Positions 51,801-64,000 of a stretch of 64,000 bases of DNA are shown here, piece after piece. The notes under the pieces are model-generated. The model ran no database searches and was not told the origin of the DNA. It saw nothing but the letters and a program-made list of their open reading frames with translations. Source of the DNA: Ptiloglossa arizonensis (Eukaryota > Arthropoda > Insecta > Hymenoptera > Colletidae); assembly GCF_051014685.1 (NCBI RefSeq), contig NW_027478400.1, forward strand, positions 1,488,001 through 1,552,000, written 5' to 3'. Position 1 is the stretch's first letter, and each line of letters opens with the position of its first letter. The translations under genes and the position numbers were made by a program.

Positions 51801-54800
51801 AGGAATTTCTCGAGTTCGTCAATCCGTTCGCGAGATATGGGAGTTTGAAGTTAAGGAATGGTTGAGAAACCATCGAAATTTTCGCAAGTCTGATACTAGA
51901 AACCAATAACTACCATGGCCTAGGGCAAAAATGCACATACCGTTGTAATCGGGCGAGTTTCTGCTTTCAGATGCAACAGGAATTTCTCGAGTTCGTCAAT
52001 CCGTTCGCGAGATATGGGAGTGTGGAGTTAAGGAATGGTTGAGAAACCATCAAAATTATCGCAAGTCTGATACTCGAAACCAATAACTGGAATGGCCTAG
52101 GGGAAAAATACACATACCGTTGTAATCGGGCGAGTTTCTACTTTCAGATGCAACAGGAATTTCTCGAGTTCGTCAATCCGTTCGCGAGATATGGCAGTTT
52201 GAAGATAAGGAATGGTTGAGAAACCATCAAAATTTTCGCTGGTCTGATACTCGAAACCAATAACTTGAATGGCCTAGGGGAAAAATGCACATACCGTTGC
52301 AATCGGGCGAGTTTCTGCTTTCAGATGCAACAGGAATTTCTCGAGTTCGTCAATCCGTTCGCGAGATATGGGAGTTTGAATTTAAGGAATGGTTGAGAAA
52401 CCATCAAAATTTTCGCTGGTCTGATACTCGAAACCAACAACTGGAATGGCCTAGGGGAAAAGTACACACACCATTGTAATCGGGCGAGTTTCTACTTTCA
52501 GATGCAACAGGAATTTCACGTGTTCGTCAATCCGTTCGCGAGATATGCCAGTTTGAAGATAAGGAATGGTTGAGAAACCATCAAAATTTTCGCTGGTCTG
52601 ATACTCGAAACCAATAACTTGAATGGCCTAGGGGAAAAATGCACATACCGTTGCAATCGGGCGAGTTTCTGCTTTCAGATGCAACAGGAATTTCTCGAGT
52701 TCGTCAATCCGTTCGCGAGATATGGGAGTGTGGAATTAAGGAATGGTTGAGAAACCATCAAAATTATCGCAAGTCTGATACTCGAAACCAATAACTGGAA
52801 TGGCCTAGGGGAAAAGTACACATACCATTGTAATCGCGCGAGTTTCTACTTTCAGATGCAACAGGAATTTCTCGAGTTCGTCAATCCGTTCGCGAGAAAT
52901 GGGAGTTTGAAGTTAAGGAATGGTTGAGAAACCATCAAAGTTTTCGCAAGTCTGATACTCGAAACTTATAACTACAATGGCCTAGGGGAAAAATACACAT
53001 ACCGTTGTAATCGGGCGAGTTTCTACTTTCAGATGCAACAGGAATTTCTCGAGTTCGTCAATCCGTTCGCGAGATATGGCAGTTTGAAGATAAGGAATGG
53101 TTGAGAAACCATCAAAATTTTCGCTGGTCTGATACTCGAAACCAATAACTTGAATGGCCTAGGGGAAAAATGTACATACCGTTGCAATCGGGCGAGTTTC
53201 TGCTTTCAGATGCAACAGGAATTTCACGTGTTCGTCAATCCGTTCGCGAGATATGGGAGTTTGAAGTTAAGGAATGGTTGAGAAACCATCAAAATTTTAG
53301 CTGGTCTGATACTCGAAACCAATAACTGGAATGGCCCAGGGGAAAAGTACAAATACCATTGTAATCGGGCGAGTTTCTACATTCAGATGCAACAGGAATT
53401 TCTCGAGATCATCAATCCGTTCGCGAGATATGGGAGTTTGAATTTAATGAATGGTTGAGAAACCATCAAAATTTTCGCTGGTCTGATACTCGAAACCAAT
53501 AACTGGAGTGGCCTAGGGGAAAAGTACACACACCATTGTAATCGGGCGAGTTTCTACTTTCAGATGCAACTGGAATTTCTCGAGTTCGTCAATACGTTCG
53601 CGAGAAATGGGAGTTTGAAGTTAAGGAATGGTTGAGAAACCATCAAAATTTTTGCAAGTCTGATACTCGAAACCAATAACTACAATGGCCTAGGGGAAAA
53701 ATACACATACCGTTGTAATCGGGCGAGTTTCTACTTTCAGGTGCAACAGGAATTTCTCGAGTTCGTCAATCCGTTCGCGAGATATGGGAGTTTGAAGTTA
53801 AGGAATGGTTGAGAAACCACCAAAATTTTCGCTGGTCTGATACTCGAAACCAATAACTGGAATGGCCTTAGGGAAGCGTACACATACCATTGTAATCGGG
53901 AGAGTTTCTACTTTCAGATGCAACAGGAATTTCACGTGTTCGTCAATCCGTTCGCGAGATATGGGAGTTTGAAGTTAAGGAATGGTTGAGAAACCATCAA
54001 AATTTTCGCTGGTCTGATACTCGAAACCAATAACTGGAATGGCCTAGGGGAAAAGTACAAATACCATAGTAATCGGGCGAGTTTCTTCTTTCAGATGCAA
54101 CAGGAATTTCTCGAGTTCGTCAATCCGTTCGCGAGAAATGGGAGTTTGAAGTTAAGGAATGGTTGAGAAACCATCAAAATTTTTGCAAGTCTGATACTCG
54201 AAACCAATAACTACAATGGCCTAGGGGAAAAATACACATACCGTTGTAATCGGGCGAGTTTCTACTTTCAGATGCAACAGGAATTTCTCGAGTTCGTCAA
54301 TCCGTTCGCGAGATATGGGAGTTTGAAGTTAAGGAATGGTTGAGAAACCATCAAAATTTTCGCTGGTCTGATACTCGAAACCAATAACTGGAATGGCCTT
54401 AGGGAAACGTACACATACCATTGTAATCGGGCGAGTTTCTACTTTCAGATGCAACAGGAATTTCTCGAGATCATCAATCCGTTCGCGAGATATGGGAGTT
54501 TGAATTTAATGAATGGTTGAGAAACCATCAAAATTTTCGCTGGTCTGATACTCGAAACCAATAACTGGAGTGGCCTAGGGGAAAAGTACACACACCATTG
54601 TAATCGGGCGAGTTTCTACTTTCAGATGCAACTGGAATTTCTCGAGTTCGTCAATCCGTTCGCGAAATATCGGAGTTTGGAGTTAAGATATGTTTGAGAA
54701 ACGATCAAAATTTTCGCAAGTCTGATATTCGATAACAATAACTGGAGTGGCCTAGGGGAAAAGTACACTCAGCATTGTAATCGGGCTAGTTTGTACTTTC

Positions 54801-55210
54801 AGATACAACAGGAATTTCTCGAATTCGTCAATCCGTTCGCGATATATGGGAGTTTGAAGTTAAGAAATGGTTGAGGAACCATCAAAATATTCGCTGGTCT
54901 GATACTCGAAACCAATAACAGGAATGGCCTTGGGGAAACCTACACATACCATTGTAATCGGGCGAGTTTCTACTTTCAGATACAACAGGAATTTCTCGAG
55001 TTCGTCAATCCGTTCGCGAGATATGGGAGTTTGAATTTAAGGAATGGTTGAGAAACCATCAAAATTTTCGCTGGTCTTATACTCGAAACCAATAACTACA
55101 AAGGCCTAGGGCAAAAATGCACATACCGTTGTAATCGGGCGAGTTTCTACTTTCAGATGCAACAGGAATTTCACGTGTTCGTCAATCCGTTCGCAAGATA
55201 TGGGAGTTTG
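48835..55210 (+). repeat. Pair of ~6-monomer blocks at 5,310-bp offset
   Basis: 48835-49900 matches 54145-55210, offset 30 monomers, with the shared rare variant AGTTAAGATATGTTTGAG at 49371 and 54681. Confidence 0.8.
49800..50961 (+). repeat. 531-bp (3-monomer) higher-order repeat, about 2.2 copies
   Basis: The variant AAAATGTTCGCTGGTCTTAT recurs 531 bp apart near 49929 and 50460, inside a three-monomer unit that also has CACGTG monomers and an AATGGGCTAGGGG monomer. Confidence 0.8.
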
Positions 55211-55909
55211 AAGTTAAGGAATGGTTGAGAAACCATCGAAATTTTCGCAAGTCTGATACTCGAAACCAATAACTACTATGGCCTAGGGCAAAAACGCACA
55301 TACCGTTGTAATGGCGCGAGTTTCTACTTTCAGATGCAACAGGAATATCTCGAGTTCGTCAATCCGTTCGCGAGATATGGAAGTTTGAAGTTAAGGAATG
55401 GTTGATAAACCATCAAAATTTTCGCTGGTCTGATACTCGAAATCAATAACTACCATGGCCTAGGGCAAAAATGCACATACCGTTGTAATCGGGCGAGTTT
55501 CTACTTTCAGATGCAACAGGAATTTCACGTGTTCGTCAATCCGTTCGCGAGATATGGGAGTTTGAAGTTAAGGAATGGTTGAGAAACCATCAAAATTTTC
55601 GCTGGTCTGATACTCGAAACCAATAACTAGAATGGCCTAGGGGAAAAGTACACACACCATTGTAATCGGGCTAGTTTCTACTTTCAGATGCAACAGGAAT
55701 TTCTCGAGTTCGTCAATCCGTTCGCGAGAAATGGGAGTTTGAAGTTAAGGAATGGTTGAGAAACCATCAAAATTGTTGCAAGTCTGATACTCGAAACCAA
55801 TAACTACAATGGGCTAGGGGAAAAATACACATACCGTTGTAATCGGGCGAGTTTCTACTTTCAGATGCAACAGGAATTTCACGTGTTCGTCAATCCGTTC
55901 GCGAGATAT

Positions 55910-58900
55910 GGGAGTTTGAAGTTAAGGAATGGTTGAGAAACCATCAAAATTTTCGCAAGTCTGATACTCGAAACCAATAACTACAATGGCCTAGGGGAAA
56001 AATACACATACCGTTGTAATCGGGCGAGTTTCTACTTTCAGATGCAACAGGAATTTCTCTAGTTCGTCAATCCGTTCGCCAGAAATGGGAGTTTGAAGTT
56101 AAGGAATGGTTGAGAAACCATCAAAATTTTCGCTGGTGTGATACTCGAAACCAACAACTGGAATGGCCTAGGGAAAAAGTACACACACCGTTGTACCCGG
56201 GCTAGTTTCTACTTTCAGATGCAACCGGAATTTCTCGAGTTCGTCAATCCGTTCGCGAGATATGGGAGTTTGAAGTTAAGGAATGGTTGAGAAACCATCG
56301 AAATTTTCGCAAGTCTGATACCAGAAACCAATAACTACTATGGCCTAGGGCAAAAATGCACATACCGTTGTAATCGGGCGAGTTTCTACTTTCAGATGCA
56401 ACAGGAATTTCACGTGTTCGTCAATCCGTTCGCGAGATATGGGAGTTTGAAGTTAAGGAATGGTTGAGAAACCATCAAAATTTTCGCAAGTCTGATACAC
56501 GAAACCAATAACTACAATGGCCTAGGGAAAAAGTACACATACCGTTGTACCCGGGCTAGTTTCTACTTTCAGATGCAACCGGAATTTCTCGAGTTCGTCA
56601 ATCCGTTCGCGAGATATGGGAGTTTGAAGTTAAGGAATGGTTGAGAAACCATCAAAATTTTCGCTGGTCTGATACTCGAAACCAATAACTGGAATGGCCT
56701 AGGGGAAAAGTACACATACCGTTGTAATCGGGCGAGTCTCTACTTTCAGATGCAACAGGAATTTCTCGAGTTCGTCAATCCGTTCGCGAGAAATGGGAGT
56801 TTGAAGTTAAGGAATGGTTGAGAAACCATCAAAATTTTTGCAAGTCTGATACTCGAAACCAATAACTACAATGGCCTAGGGGAAAAATACACATACCGTT
56901 GTAATCGGGCGAGTTTCTACTTTCAGATGCAACAGGAATTTCTCGAGTTCGTCAATCCGTTCGCGAGATATGGGAGTTTGAAGTTAAGGAATGGTTGAGA
57001 AACCATCAAAATTTTCGCAAGTCTGATACTCGAAACCAATAACTGGAATGGCCTAGGGGAAAAATACACATAACTTTGCAATCGGGCGAGTTTCTACTTT
57101 CAGATGCAACAGGAATTTCTCTAGTGCGTCAAACCGTTCTCGAGATATGGGAGTTTGAAGTTAAGGAATGGTTGAGAAACCATCAAAATTTTCGCTGGTC
57201 TGATACTCGAAACCAATAACTAGAATGGCCTAGGGGAAAAGTACACACACCATTGTAATCGGGCTAGTTTCTACTTTCAGATGCAACAGGAATTTCTCGA
57301 GTTCGTCAATCCGTTCGCGAGAAATGGGAGTTTGAAGTTAAGGAATGGTTGAGAAACCATCAAAATTGTTGCAAGTCTGTTACACGAAACCAATAACTAC
57401 AATGGGCTAGGGGAAAAATACACATACCGTTGTAATCGGGCGAGTTTCTACTTTCAGATGCAGCAGGAATTTCTCGAGTTCGTCAATCCGTTCGCGAGTA
57501 ATGGGAGTTTGAAGTTAAGGAATGGTTGAGAAACCATCGAAATTTTCGCAAGTCTGATACTAGAAACCAATAACTACTATGGCCTAGGGCAAAAATGCAC
57601 ATACCGTTGTAATCGGGCGAGTTTCTGCTTTCAGATGCAACAGGAATATCTCGAGTTCGTCTATCCGTTCGCGAGATATGGGAGTTCGAAGTTATTGAAT
57701 GGTTGAGTAACCATCACAATTTTCGGAAGTCTGATACTCGAAACCAATAACTAATATCGCCTAGGGCAAAAATACACATACCTTTGTAATCGGGCGAGTT
57801 TCTACTTTCAGAAGCAACAGGAATTACTCGAGTTCGTCAATCCGTTCGCGAGATATGGGAGTTTGAAGTTAAGGAATGGTTGAGAAACCATCAAAATTTT
57901 CGCAAGTCTGATACTCGAAACCAATAACTACAAAGGCCTAGGGGAAAAATGCACATACCTTTGTAATCGGGCGAGTTTCCACTTTCAGATGCAACAGGAA
58001 TTTCTCGAGTGCTTCATTCCGTTCGCGAGATATGGGAGTTTGAAGTTAAGGAATGGTTGAGAAACCATCAAAATTCTCGCAATTCTGATACTCGAAACCA
58101 ACAACCACAAAGGCCTAGGGGAAAAATACCCATACCTTTGTAATCGGGCGAGCTGCCAGTTTCAGATGCAACAGGAATTTCTCGAGTTCGTCAATCCGTT
58201 CGCGAGGTATGTAAGTGTGAAGTTAAGGAATGGTTGAGGAACCATCAAAATTTTCGCAAGTCTGATACTCGAAACCAATAACTGGAATGGCCTAGGAGAA
58301 AAGTACACACACCGTTGTATTCGGGCGTGTTTCTACTTTCATCTGCAACAGGAATTTCTCGAGTTCGTCAATCCGTTCGCGAGATATGGGAGTTTGAAGT
58401 CAAGGAATGCTTGAGAAACCATCAAAATTTTCGCAAGTCTGATACTCGAAACCAATAACTACTATGGCCTAGGGCAAAAATGCACATACCGTTGTAACCG
58501 GGCGAGTTTCTGCTTTCAGATGCAATAGGAAATTCTCGAGTTCGTCAATCCGTTCGCGAGATATGTAAGTGTGGAGTTAAGGAATGGTTGAGAAACCATT
58601 AAAATTATCGCAAGTCTGATACTCGAAACCAGTAACTGGAATGGCCTAGGGGAAAAGTACACATACCATTGTAATCGAGCGAGTTTCTACTTTCAGATGC
58701 AACAGGAATTTCTCGAGTTCGTCAATCCGTTCGCGAGAAATGGGAGTTTGAAGTTAAGGAATGGTTGAGAAACCATCAAAATTTTCGCAAGTCTGATACT
58801 CGAAACCAATAACTACAATGGCCTAGGGGAAAAATACACATACCGTTGTAATCGGGCGAGTTTCTACTTTCAGATGCAACAGGAATTTCTCGAGTTCGTC

Positions 58901-60553
58901 AATCTGTTCGCGAGATATGGGAGTTTGAAGTTAAGGAATGGTTGAGAAACCATCAAAATTTTCGCAAGTCTGATACTCGAAACCAATAACTACTATGGCC
59001 TATGGCAAAAATGCACATACCGTTGTAACCGGGCGAGTTTCTGCTTTCAGATGCAATAGCAAATTCTGGAGTTCGTCAATCCGTTCGCCAGATATGTAAG
59101 TGTGAAGCTAAGGAATGGTTGAGGAACCATCAAAATTATCGCAAGTCTGATACTCGAAACCAACAACAGGAATGGCCTAGGGGAAAAGTACACATACCAT
59201 TGTAATCGAGCGAGTTTCTACTTTCAGATGCAACAGGAATTTCTCGAGTTCGTCAATCCGTTCGCGAGAAATGGGAGTTTGAAGTTAAGGAATGGTTGAG
59301 AAACCATCAAAATTTTCGCAAGTCTGATACTCGAAACCAATAACTACAATGGCCTAGGGGAAAAATACACATACCGTTGTAATCGGGCGAGTTTCTACTT
59401 TCAGATGCAACAGGAATTTCTCTAGTTCGTCAATCCGTTCGCCAGAAATGGGAGTTTGAAGTTAAGGAATGGTTGAGAAACCATCAAAATTTTCGCTGGT
59501 CTGATACTCGAAACCAACAACTGGAATGGCCTAGGGAAAAAGTACACACACCGTTGTACCCGGGCTAGTTTCTACTTTCAGATGCAACCGGAATTTCTCG
59601 AGTTCGTCAATCCGTTCGCGAGATATGGGAGTTTGAAGTTAAGGAATGGTTGAGAAACCATCGAAATTTTCGCAAGTCTGATACCAGAAACCAATAACTA
59701 CTATGGCCTAGGGCAAAAATGCACATACCGTTGTAATCGGGCGAGTTTCTACTTTCAGATGCAACAGGAATTTCACGTGTTCGTCAATCCGTTCGCGAGA
59801 TATGGGAGTTTGAAGTTAAGGAATGGTTGAGAAACCATCAAAATTTTCGCAAGTCTGATACACGAAACCAATAACTACAATGGCCTAGGGAAAAAGTACA
59901 CATACCGTTGTACCCGGGCTAGTTTCTACTTTCAGATGCAACCGGAATTTCTCGAGTTCGTCAATCCGTTCGCGAGATATGGGAGTTTGAAGTTAAGGAA
60001 TGGTTGAGAAACCATCAAAATTTTCGCTGGTCTGATACTCGAAACCAATAACTGGAATGGCCTAGGGGAAAAGTACACATACCGTTGTAATCGGGCGAGT
60101 CTCTACTTTCAGATGCAACAGGAATTTCTCGAGTTCGTCAATCCGTTCGCGAGAAATGGGAGTTTGAAGTTAAGGAATGGTTGAGAAACCATCAAAATTT
60201 TTGCAAGTCTGATACTCGAAACCAATAACTACAATGGCCTAGGGGAAAAATACACATACCGTTGTAATCGGGCGAGTTTCTACTTTCAGATGCAACAGGA
60301 ATTTCTCGAGTTCGTCAATCCGTTCGCGAGATATGGGAGTTTGAAGTTAAGGAATGGTTGAGAAACCATCAAAATTTTCGCAAGTCTGATACTCGAAACC
60401 AATAACTGGAATGGCCTAGGGGAAAAATACACATAACTTTGCAATCGGGCGAGTTTCTACTTTCAGATGCAACAGGAATTTCTCTAGTGCGTCAAACCGT
60501 TCTCGAGATATGGGAGTTTGAAGTTAAGGAATGGTCAAGAAACCATCAAAATT
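55910..60553 (+). repeat. Pair of ~7-monomer blocks at 3,363-bp offset
   Basis: 55910-57190 matches 59273-60553, offset exactly 19 monomers. Shared rare variants are CGTTCGCCAGAAATGG, TTGTACCCGGGCTAG (twice), TCGGGCGAGTCTCTAC and CTAGTGCGTCAAACCG. One visible difference is GGTGTGATAC at about 56136 against GGTCTGATAC. Confidence 0.85.
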
Positions 60554-63500
60554 TTCGCAATTCTGATGCTAGAAACGAATAACTGGAATGACCTAGGGAA
60601 AAAGTACACACACCATTGTAATCGGTCGACTTTCTACTTTCAGATGCAACAGGAAATAATCGAGTCCGTCAATCCGTTCGCGAGATATGGGAGTTTGAAG
60701 TTAAGGAATGCTTGAGAAACCATCAAAATTTTCGCAAGTCTGATACTCGAAACCAACAACTACAAAGGCCTAGGGGAAAAATACACATACCTTTGTAATC
60801 GGGCGAGTTTCTACTTTCAGATGCAACAGTAATTTCTCGAGTTCGCCAATCCGTTCGCGAGGTATCGGTGTTTGAAGTTAAGGAATGGTTGAGAAACCAT
60901 CAAAATTTTCGCAATTCTGATGCTAGAAACGAATAACTGGAATGACCTAGGGAAAAAGTGCACACACGATTGTAATTGGTCGACTTTCTACTTTCAGAAG
61001 CAACAGGAAATAATCGAGTTCGTCCATCCGTTCGCGAGATATGGGAGTTTGAAGTTACGGAATGCTTGAGAAACCATCAAAATTTTCGCAAATGTGATAC
61101 TCGAAACCAATAACTGGAATGGCCTAGGGGAAAATTGCACACACCATTGTAATGGGGCGAGTTTCCACTTTCAGATGCAACAGGAATTTCTTGAGTTCGT
61201 CAATTCGTTCGCGAGATATGGGAGTTTGAAGTTAAGGAATGGTTGTGAAACCACCAAAATTTTCGCAAGTGTGATACTCGAAACCGATAACTGGAACGGC
61301 CTAGGGGAAAAATACACACACCATTGTAATCGGGCAAGTGTCTACTTTCAGAGGCGACAGGAGGTTCTCGAGTTCGCTAATCCGTTCGCGAGGTATCGGA
61401 GTTTGAAGTTAAGGAATGGTTGAGAAACCATCAAAATTTTCGCAAGTCAGATACCCGAAACCAAGAACTGGCATGGCCTAGGGGAAAAGTACACACACCA
61501 TTGTAATCAAGCGAGTTTCTACTTTCAGATGCAACAAGAATTTGTCGAGTTCGTCATTCCGTTCGCGAGATATCGGAGTTTGAAGTTAAGGAATGGTTGA
61601 GGAACCATCAAAATTTTCGCAAGTCTGATACTCGAAACCAATAACTACTATGGCCTAGGGCAAAAATACAAATACCATTGTAATCGGGCGAGATCCTGCT
61701 TTCAGATGCAACAGGAATTTCTCGAGTTCGTCAATCCGTTCGCGAGATATGGGAGTTTGAAGTTAAGAAATGGTTGAGAAACCATCAAAATTTTCGCTGG
61801 TCTGATTCCCGAAACCAATAACTGGAATGACCTAGGGGAAAAGTGCACACACCATTCTAATCGGTCGAGTTTCTACTTTCAGATGCAACAGGAAATAATC
61901 GAGTTCGTCAATCCATTCGCGAGATATGGGAGTTTGAAGTTGAGGAATGCTTGAGAGACCATCAAAATTCTCGCAAGTCTGATTCTCGAAACCAATAACT
62001 ACTATGGCCTAAGGCAAAAATGCACATACCGTTGTAATCGGACGAGTTTCTGCTTTCAGATGCAACAGGAATTTCTCGAGTTCGTCAATCCGTTCGCGAG
62101 ATATGGGAGCTTGAAATTAAGGAATGGTTGAGAGACCATCACAATTTTCGCAAGTCTGATACTCGAAACCAATAACTACTATGGACTGGGGGAAAAATAC
62201 ACATAACTTTCCAATCGGGCGAGTTTCTACTTTCAGATGCAACAGGACTTTCTCGAGTTCGTCAATCCGTTCGCGAGATATGGGAGCTTGAAGTTAAGGA
62301 ATGGTTGAGAAACCATCAAAATTTTCGCAATTCTGATGCTAGAAACGAATAACTGGAATGACCTAGGGAAATAGTACACACACCATTGTAATCGGTAGAC
62401 TTTCTACTTTCAGATGCAACAGGAAATAATCGAGTCCGTCAATCCGTTCGCGAGATATGGGAGTTTGAAGTTAAGGAATACTTGAGAAACCATCAAAATT
62501 TTCGCAAGTCTGATACTCGAAACCAATAACTACAAAGGCCTTGGGGAAAAATACACATACCTTTGTAATTGGGCGAGTTTCTACTTTCAGATGCAACAGG
62601 AATTTCTCGAGTTCGTCAATCCGTTCGCGAGATATGGGAGTTTGAAGTTAAGGAATGGTTGAGAAACCATCAAAATTTTCGCAATTCTGATGCTAGAAAC
62701 GAATAACTGGAATGACCTAGGGGAAAAGTGCACACACCATTCTAATCGGTCGAGTTTCTACTTTCAGATGAAACAGGAAATAATCGAGTTCGTCAATCCG
62801 TTCGCGAGATATGGGAGTTTGAAGTTAAGGAATGGTTGAGAAACCATCAAAATTTTCGCTGGTCTGATACTCGAAACCAACAACTGGAATGGCCTAGGGG
62901 AAAAGTACACACCCCATTGTAATCGGGCGAGTTTCTACTTTCAGATACAGCAGGAATTTTTCGAGTTCGTCAATGCGTTCGCGAGATATGGGAGTTTGAA
63001 GTTAAGGAATGGTTGAGAAACCATCAAAATTTTCGCTGGTCTGATACTCGAAACCAATAACTGGAATGGCCATGGGGAAAAGTACACATACCATTGTAAT
63101 CGGGCCAGTTTCTACTTTCAGATGCAACAGGTATTTCTCGAGTTCGTCAATCCGTTCGCGAGATATGGGAGTTTGAAATTAAGGAATGGTTGAGAGACCA
63201 TCACAATTTTCGCAAGTCTGATACTCGAAACCAATAACTACTATGGCCTGGGGGAAAAATACACATACCTTTGCAATCGGGCGAGTTTCTGCTTTCAGAT
63301 GCAACAGGAATTTCTCGAGTTCGTCAATCCGTTCGCGAGATATGGGAGTTTGAAGTTGAGGAATGGTTGAGAGACCATCAAAATTTTCGCAATTCTGATG
63401 CTAGAAACGAATAACTACAATGGCCTAGGGGAAAAATGCACATACCGTTGTAATCGGGCGAGTTTCTACTTTCAGATGCAACAGGAATTTCTCGAGTTCG

Positions 63501-64000
63501 TCAATCCGTTCGCGAGATATGGCAGTTTGAAGATAAGGAATGGTTGAGAAACCATCAAAATTTTCGCTGGTCTGATACTCGAAACCAATAACTTGAATGG
63601 CCTAGGGGAAAAGTACACACACCATTGTAATCGGGCTAGTTTCTACTTTCAGACTCAACAGGAATTTCTCGAGTTCGTCAATCCGTTCGCGAGATATGGG
63701 AGTTTGAATTTAAGGAATGGTTGAGAAACCATCGAAATTTTCGCAAGTCTGATACTCGAAACCAATAACTACTATGGCCTAGGGCAAAAATGCACATACC
63801 ATAGTAATGGGGCGAGATTCTACTTTCAGATGCAACAGGAATTTCTCGAGTTCGTCAATCCGTTCGCGAGATATGGGAGTTTGAAATTAAGGAATGGTTG
63901 AGAGACCATCACAATTTTCGCAAGTCTGATACTCGAAACCAATAACTACTATGGCCTGGGGGAAAAATACACATAACTTTGCAATCGGGCGAGTTTCTAC
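60554..64000 (+). repeat. Diverged satellite subfamily resembling that at 17-22 kb
   Basis: Monomers here carry GGTCGACTTTCTACTTTC, ACAGGAAATAATCGAGT and AATTCTGATGCTAGAAACG, variants also present near 18.5-18.8 kb but rare in the core between 30 and 57 kb. No higher-order period is obvious by eye. The array runs off the window. Confidence 0.75.

Larger units (their letters stand above)
12263..64000 (+). repeat. 177-bp satellite DNA array, about 292 monomers, open at the right end
   Basis: Head-to-tail monomers, nearly all 177 bp; markers recur at exact multiples of 177 across tens of kb. Landmarks in order: TTTCTACTTTCAGATGCAAC, AGGAATTTCTCGAGTTCGTC, AATCCGTTCGCGAGATATGG, the dyad ATGGTTGAGAAACCAT, CAAAATTTTCGC, CTGATACTCGAAACCAATAA and GGCCTAGGGG. 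GC is about 41%, with about 10 CpG per monomer. All monomers keep one orientation. Since 177 is 59 codons, stops recur in the same frame, and every open frame seen here (60-146 codons, both strands) only reflects local loss of a stop. No inserted transposon was seen. The length and dyads suit a centromeric or pericentromeric satellite, which is inference. I do not recognise the family. Confidence 0.97.

Noticed and set aside
12512..61423. Many 60-146-codon frames on both strands of the satellite
   Set aside because: Because 177 is divisible by 3, a monomer that loses its stop reads through to the next. The frames are identical fragments repeated at 885-bp and similar spacings, with no start context or gene structure.
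12263..64000. TTTCTACTTTCAG followed by ATG in each monomer as a 3' splice acceptor plus start codon
   Set aside because: Pyrimidine-rich AG is common by chance and no matching donor or coding exon follows; it is repeated in all monomers as part of the satellite.
12263..64000. CRISPR-like regular repeats
   Set aside because: No unique spacers; the whole 177-bp unit repeats, which is satellite DNA.
1..64000. tRNA or rRNA genes
   Set aside because: No cloverleaf with A and B box pattern, and no conserved rRNA stretches, were recognised on either strand.

Overview
This window holds repetitive non-coding eukaryotic DNA. I find no credible protein-coding gene, rRNA, tRNA, CRISPR array or autonomous transposon. 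The organism is probably an insect, but that is inference only. The support is long tandem satellites, AT-rich intervening DNA and no loss of CpG: the common satellite monomer has about 10 CpG where 7-8 would be expected at its roughly 41% GC. No gene is available to place the order or species.

Layout. (1) 1-2692: an 8-bp-based simple-repeat region that switches strand at 1183/1184. The left part has CGGAGAAA polarity mixed with 12-bp variant blocks. The right part has TTTCTCCG polarity and includes about 140 perfect copies. (2) 2693-3237: AT-rich spacer with a copy of a module also found near 9.3 kb. (3) 3238-12200: a large, nested, imperfect inverted repeat (palindrome) centred near 8.3-8.4 kb. 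Its arms carry, from outside inward, a GC-rich block with conserved hairpins, a 7-bp (CGTTCTT) tract, a TATA-containing GC-rich block pointing outward, four copies of an AT-rich module ordered + + - -, and a hairpin cassette. The 7-bp tract has about 229 copies in the left arm and 3 in the right. The GC-rich block is single on the left and tandemly duplicated on the right. (4) 12201-12262: short junction. (5) 12263-64000, continuing past the window: about 292 monomers of a 177-bp satellite.

The satellite is the main feature. Each monomer carries a dyad (ATGGTT-N4-AACCAT), an AAAATTTT tract and a sequence matching 8 of 9 defining positions of the mammalian CENP-B box; one monomer matches all 9. 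The length is close to a nucleosome repeat. These properties suit a centromeric or pericentromeric satellite, but the sequence alone cannot prove that. Monomers are diverse from 12.3 to about 30 kb and again from 60.5 to 64 kb. Between about 30 and 60 kb they form overlapping multi-monomer duplications with offsets of 3, 5, 6, 10, 19, 25, 30 and 45 monomers. The segment 22.4-27.8 kb has so many one-base insertions and deletions that it is probably unpolished long-read sequence.

No gene network can be described. The most interesting leads are the palindrome with its one-sided microsatellite expansion, the outward TATA elements facing hairpin-bearing blocks, and the preserved dyads in the satellite.
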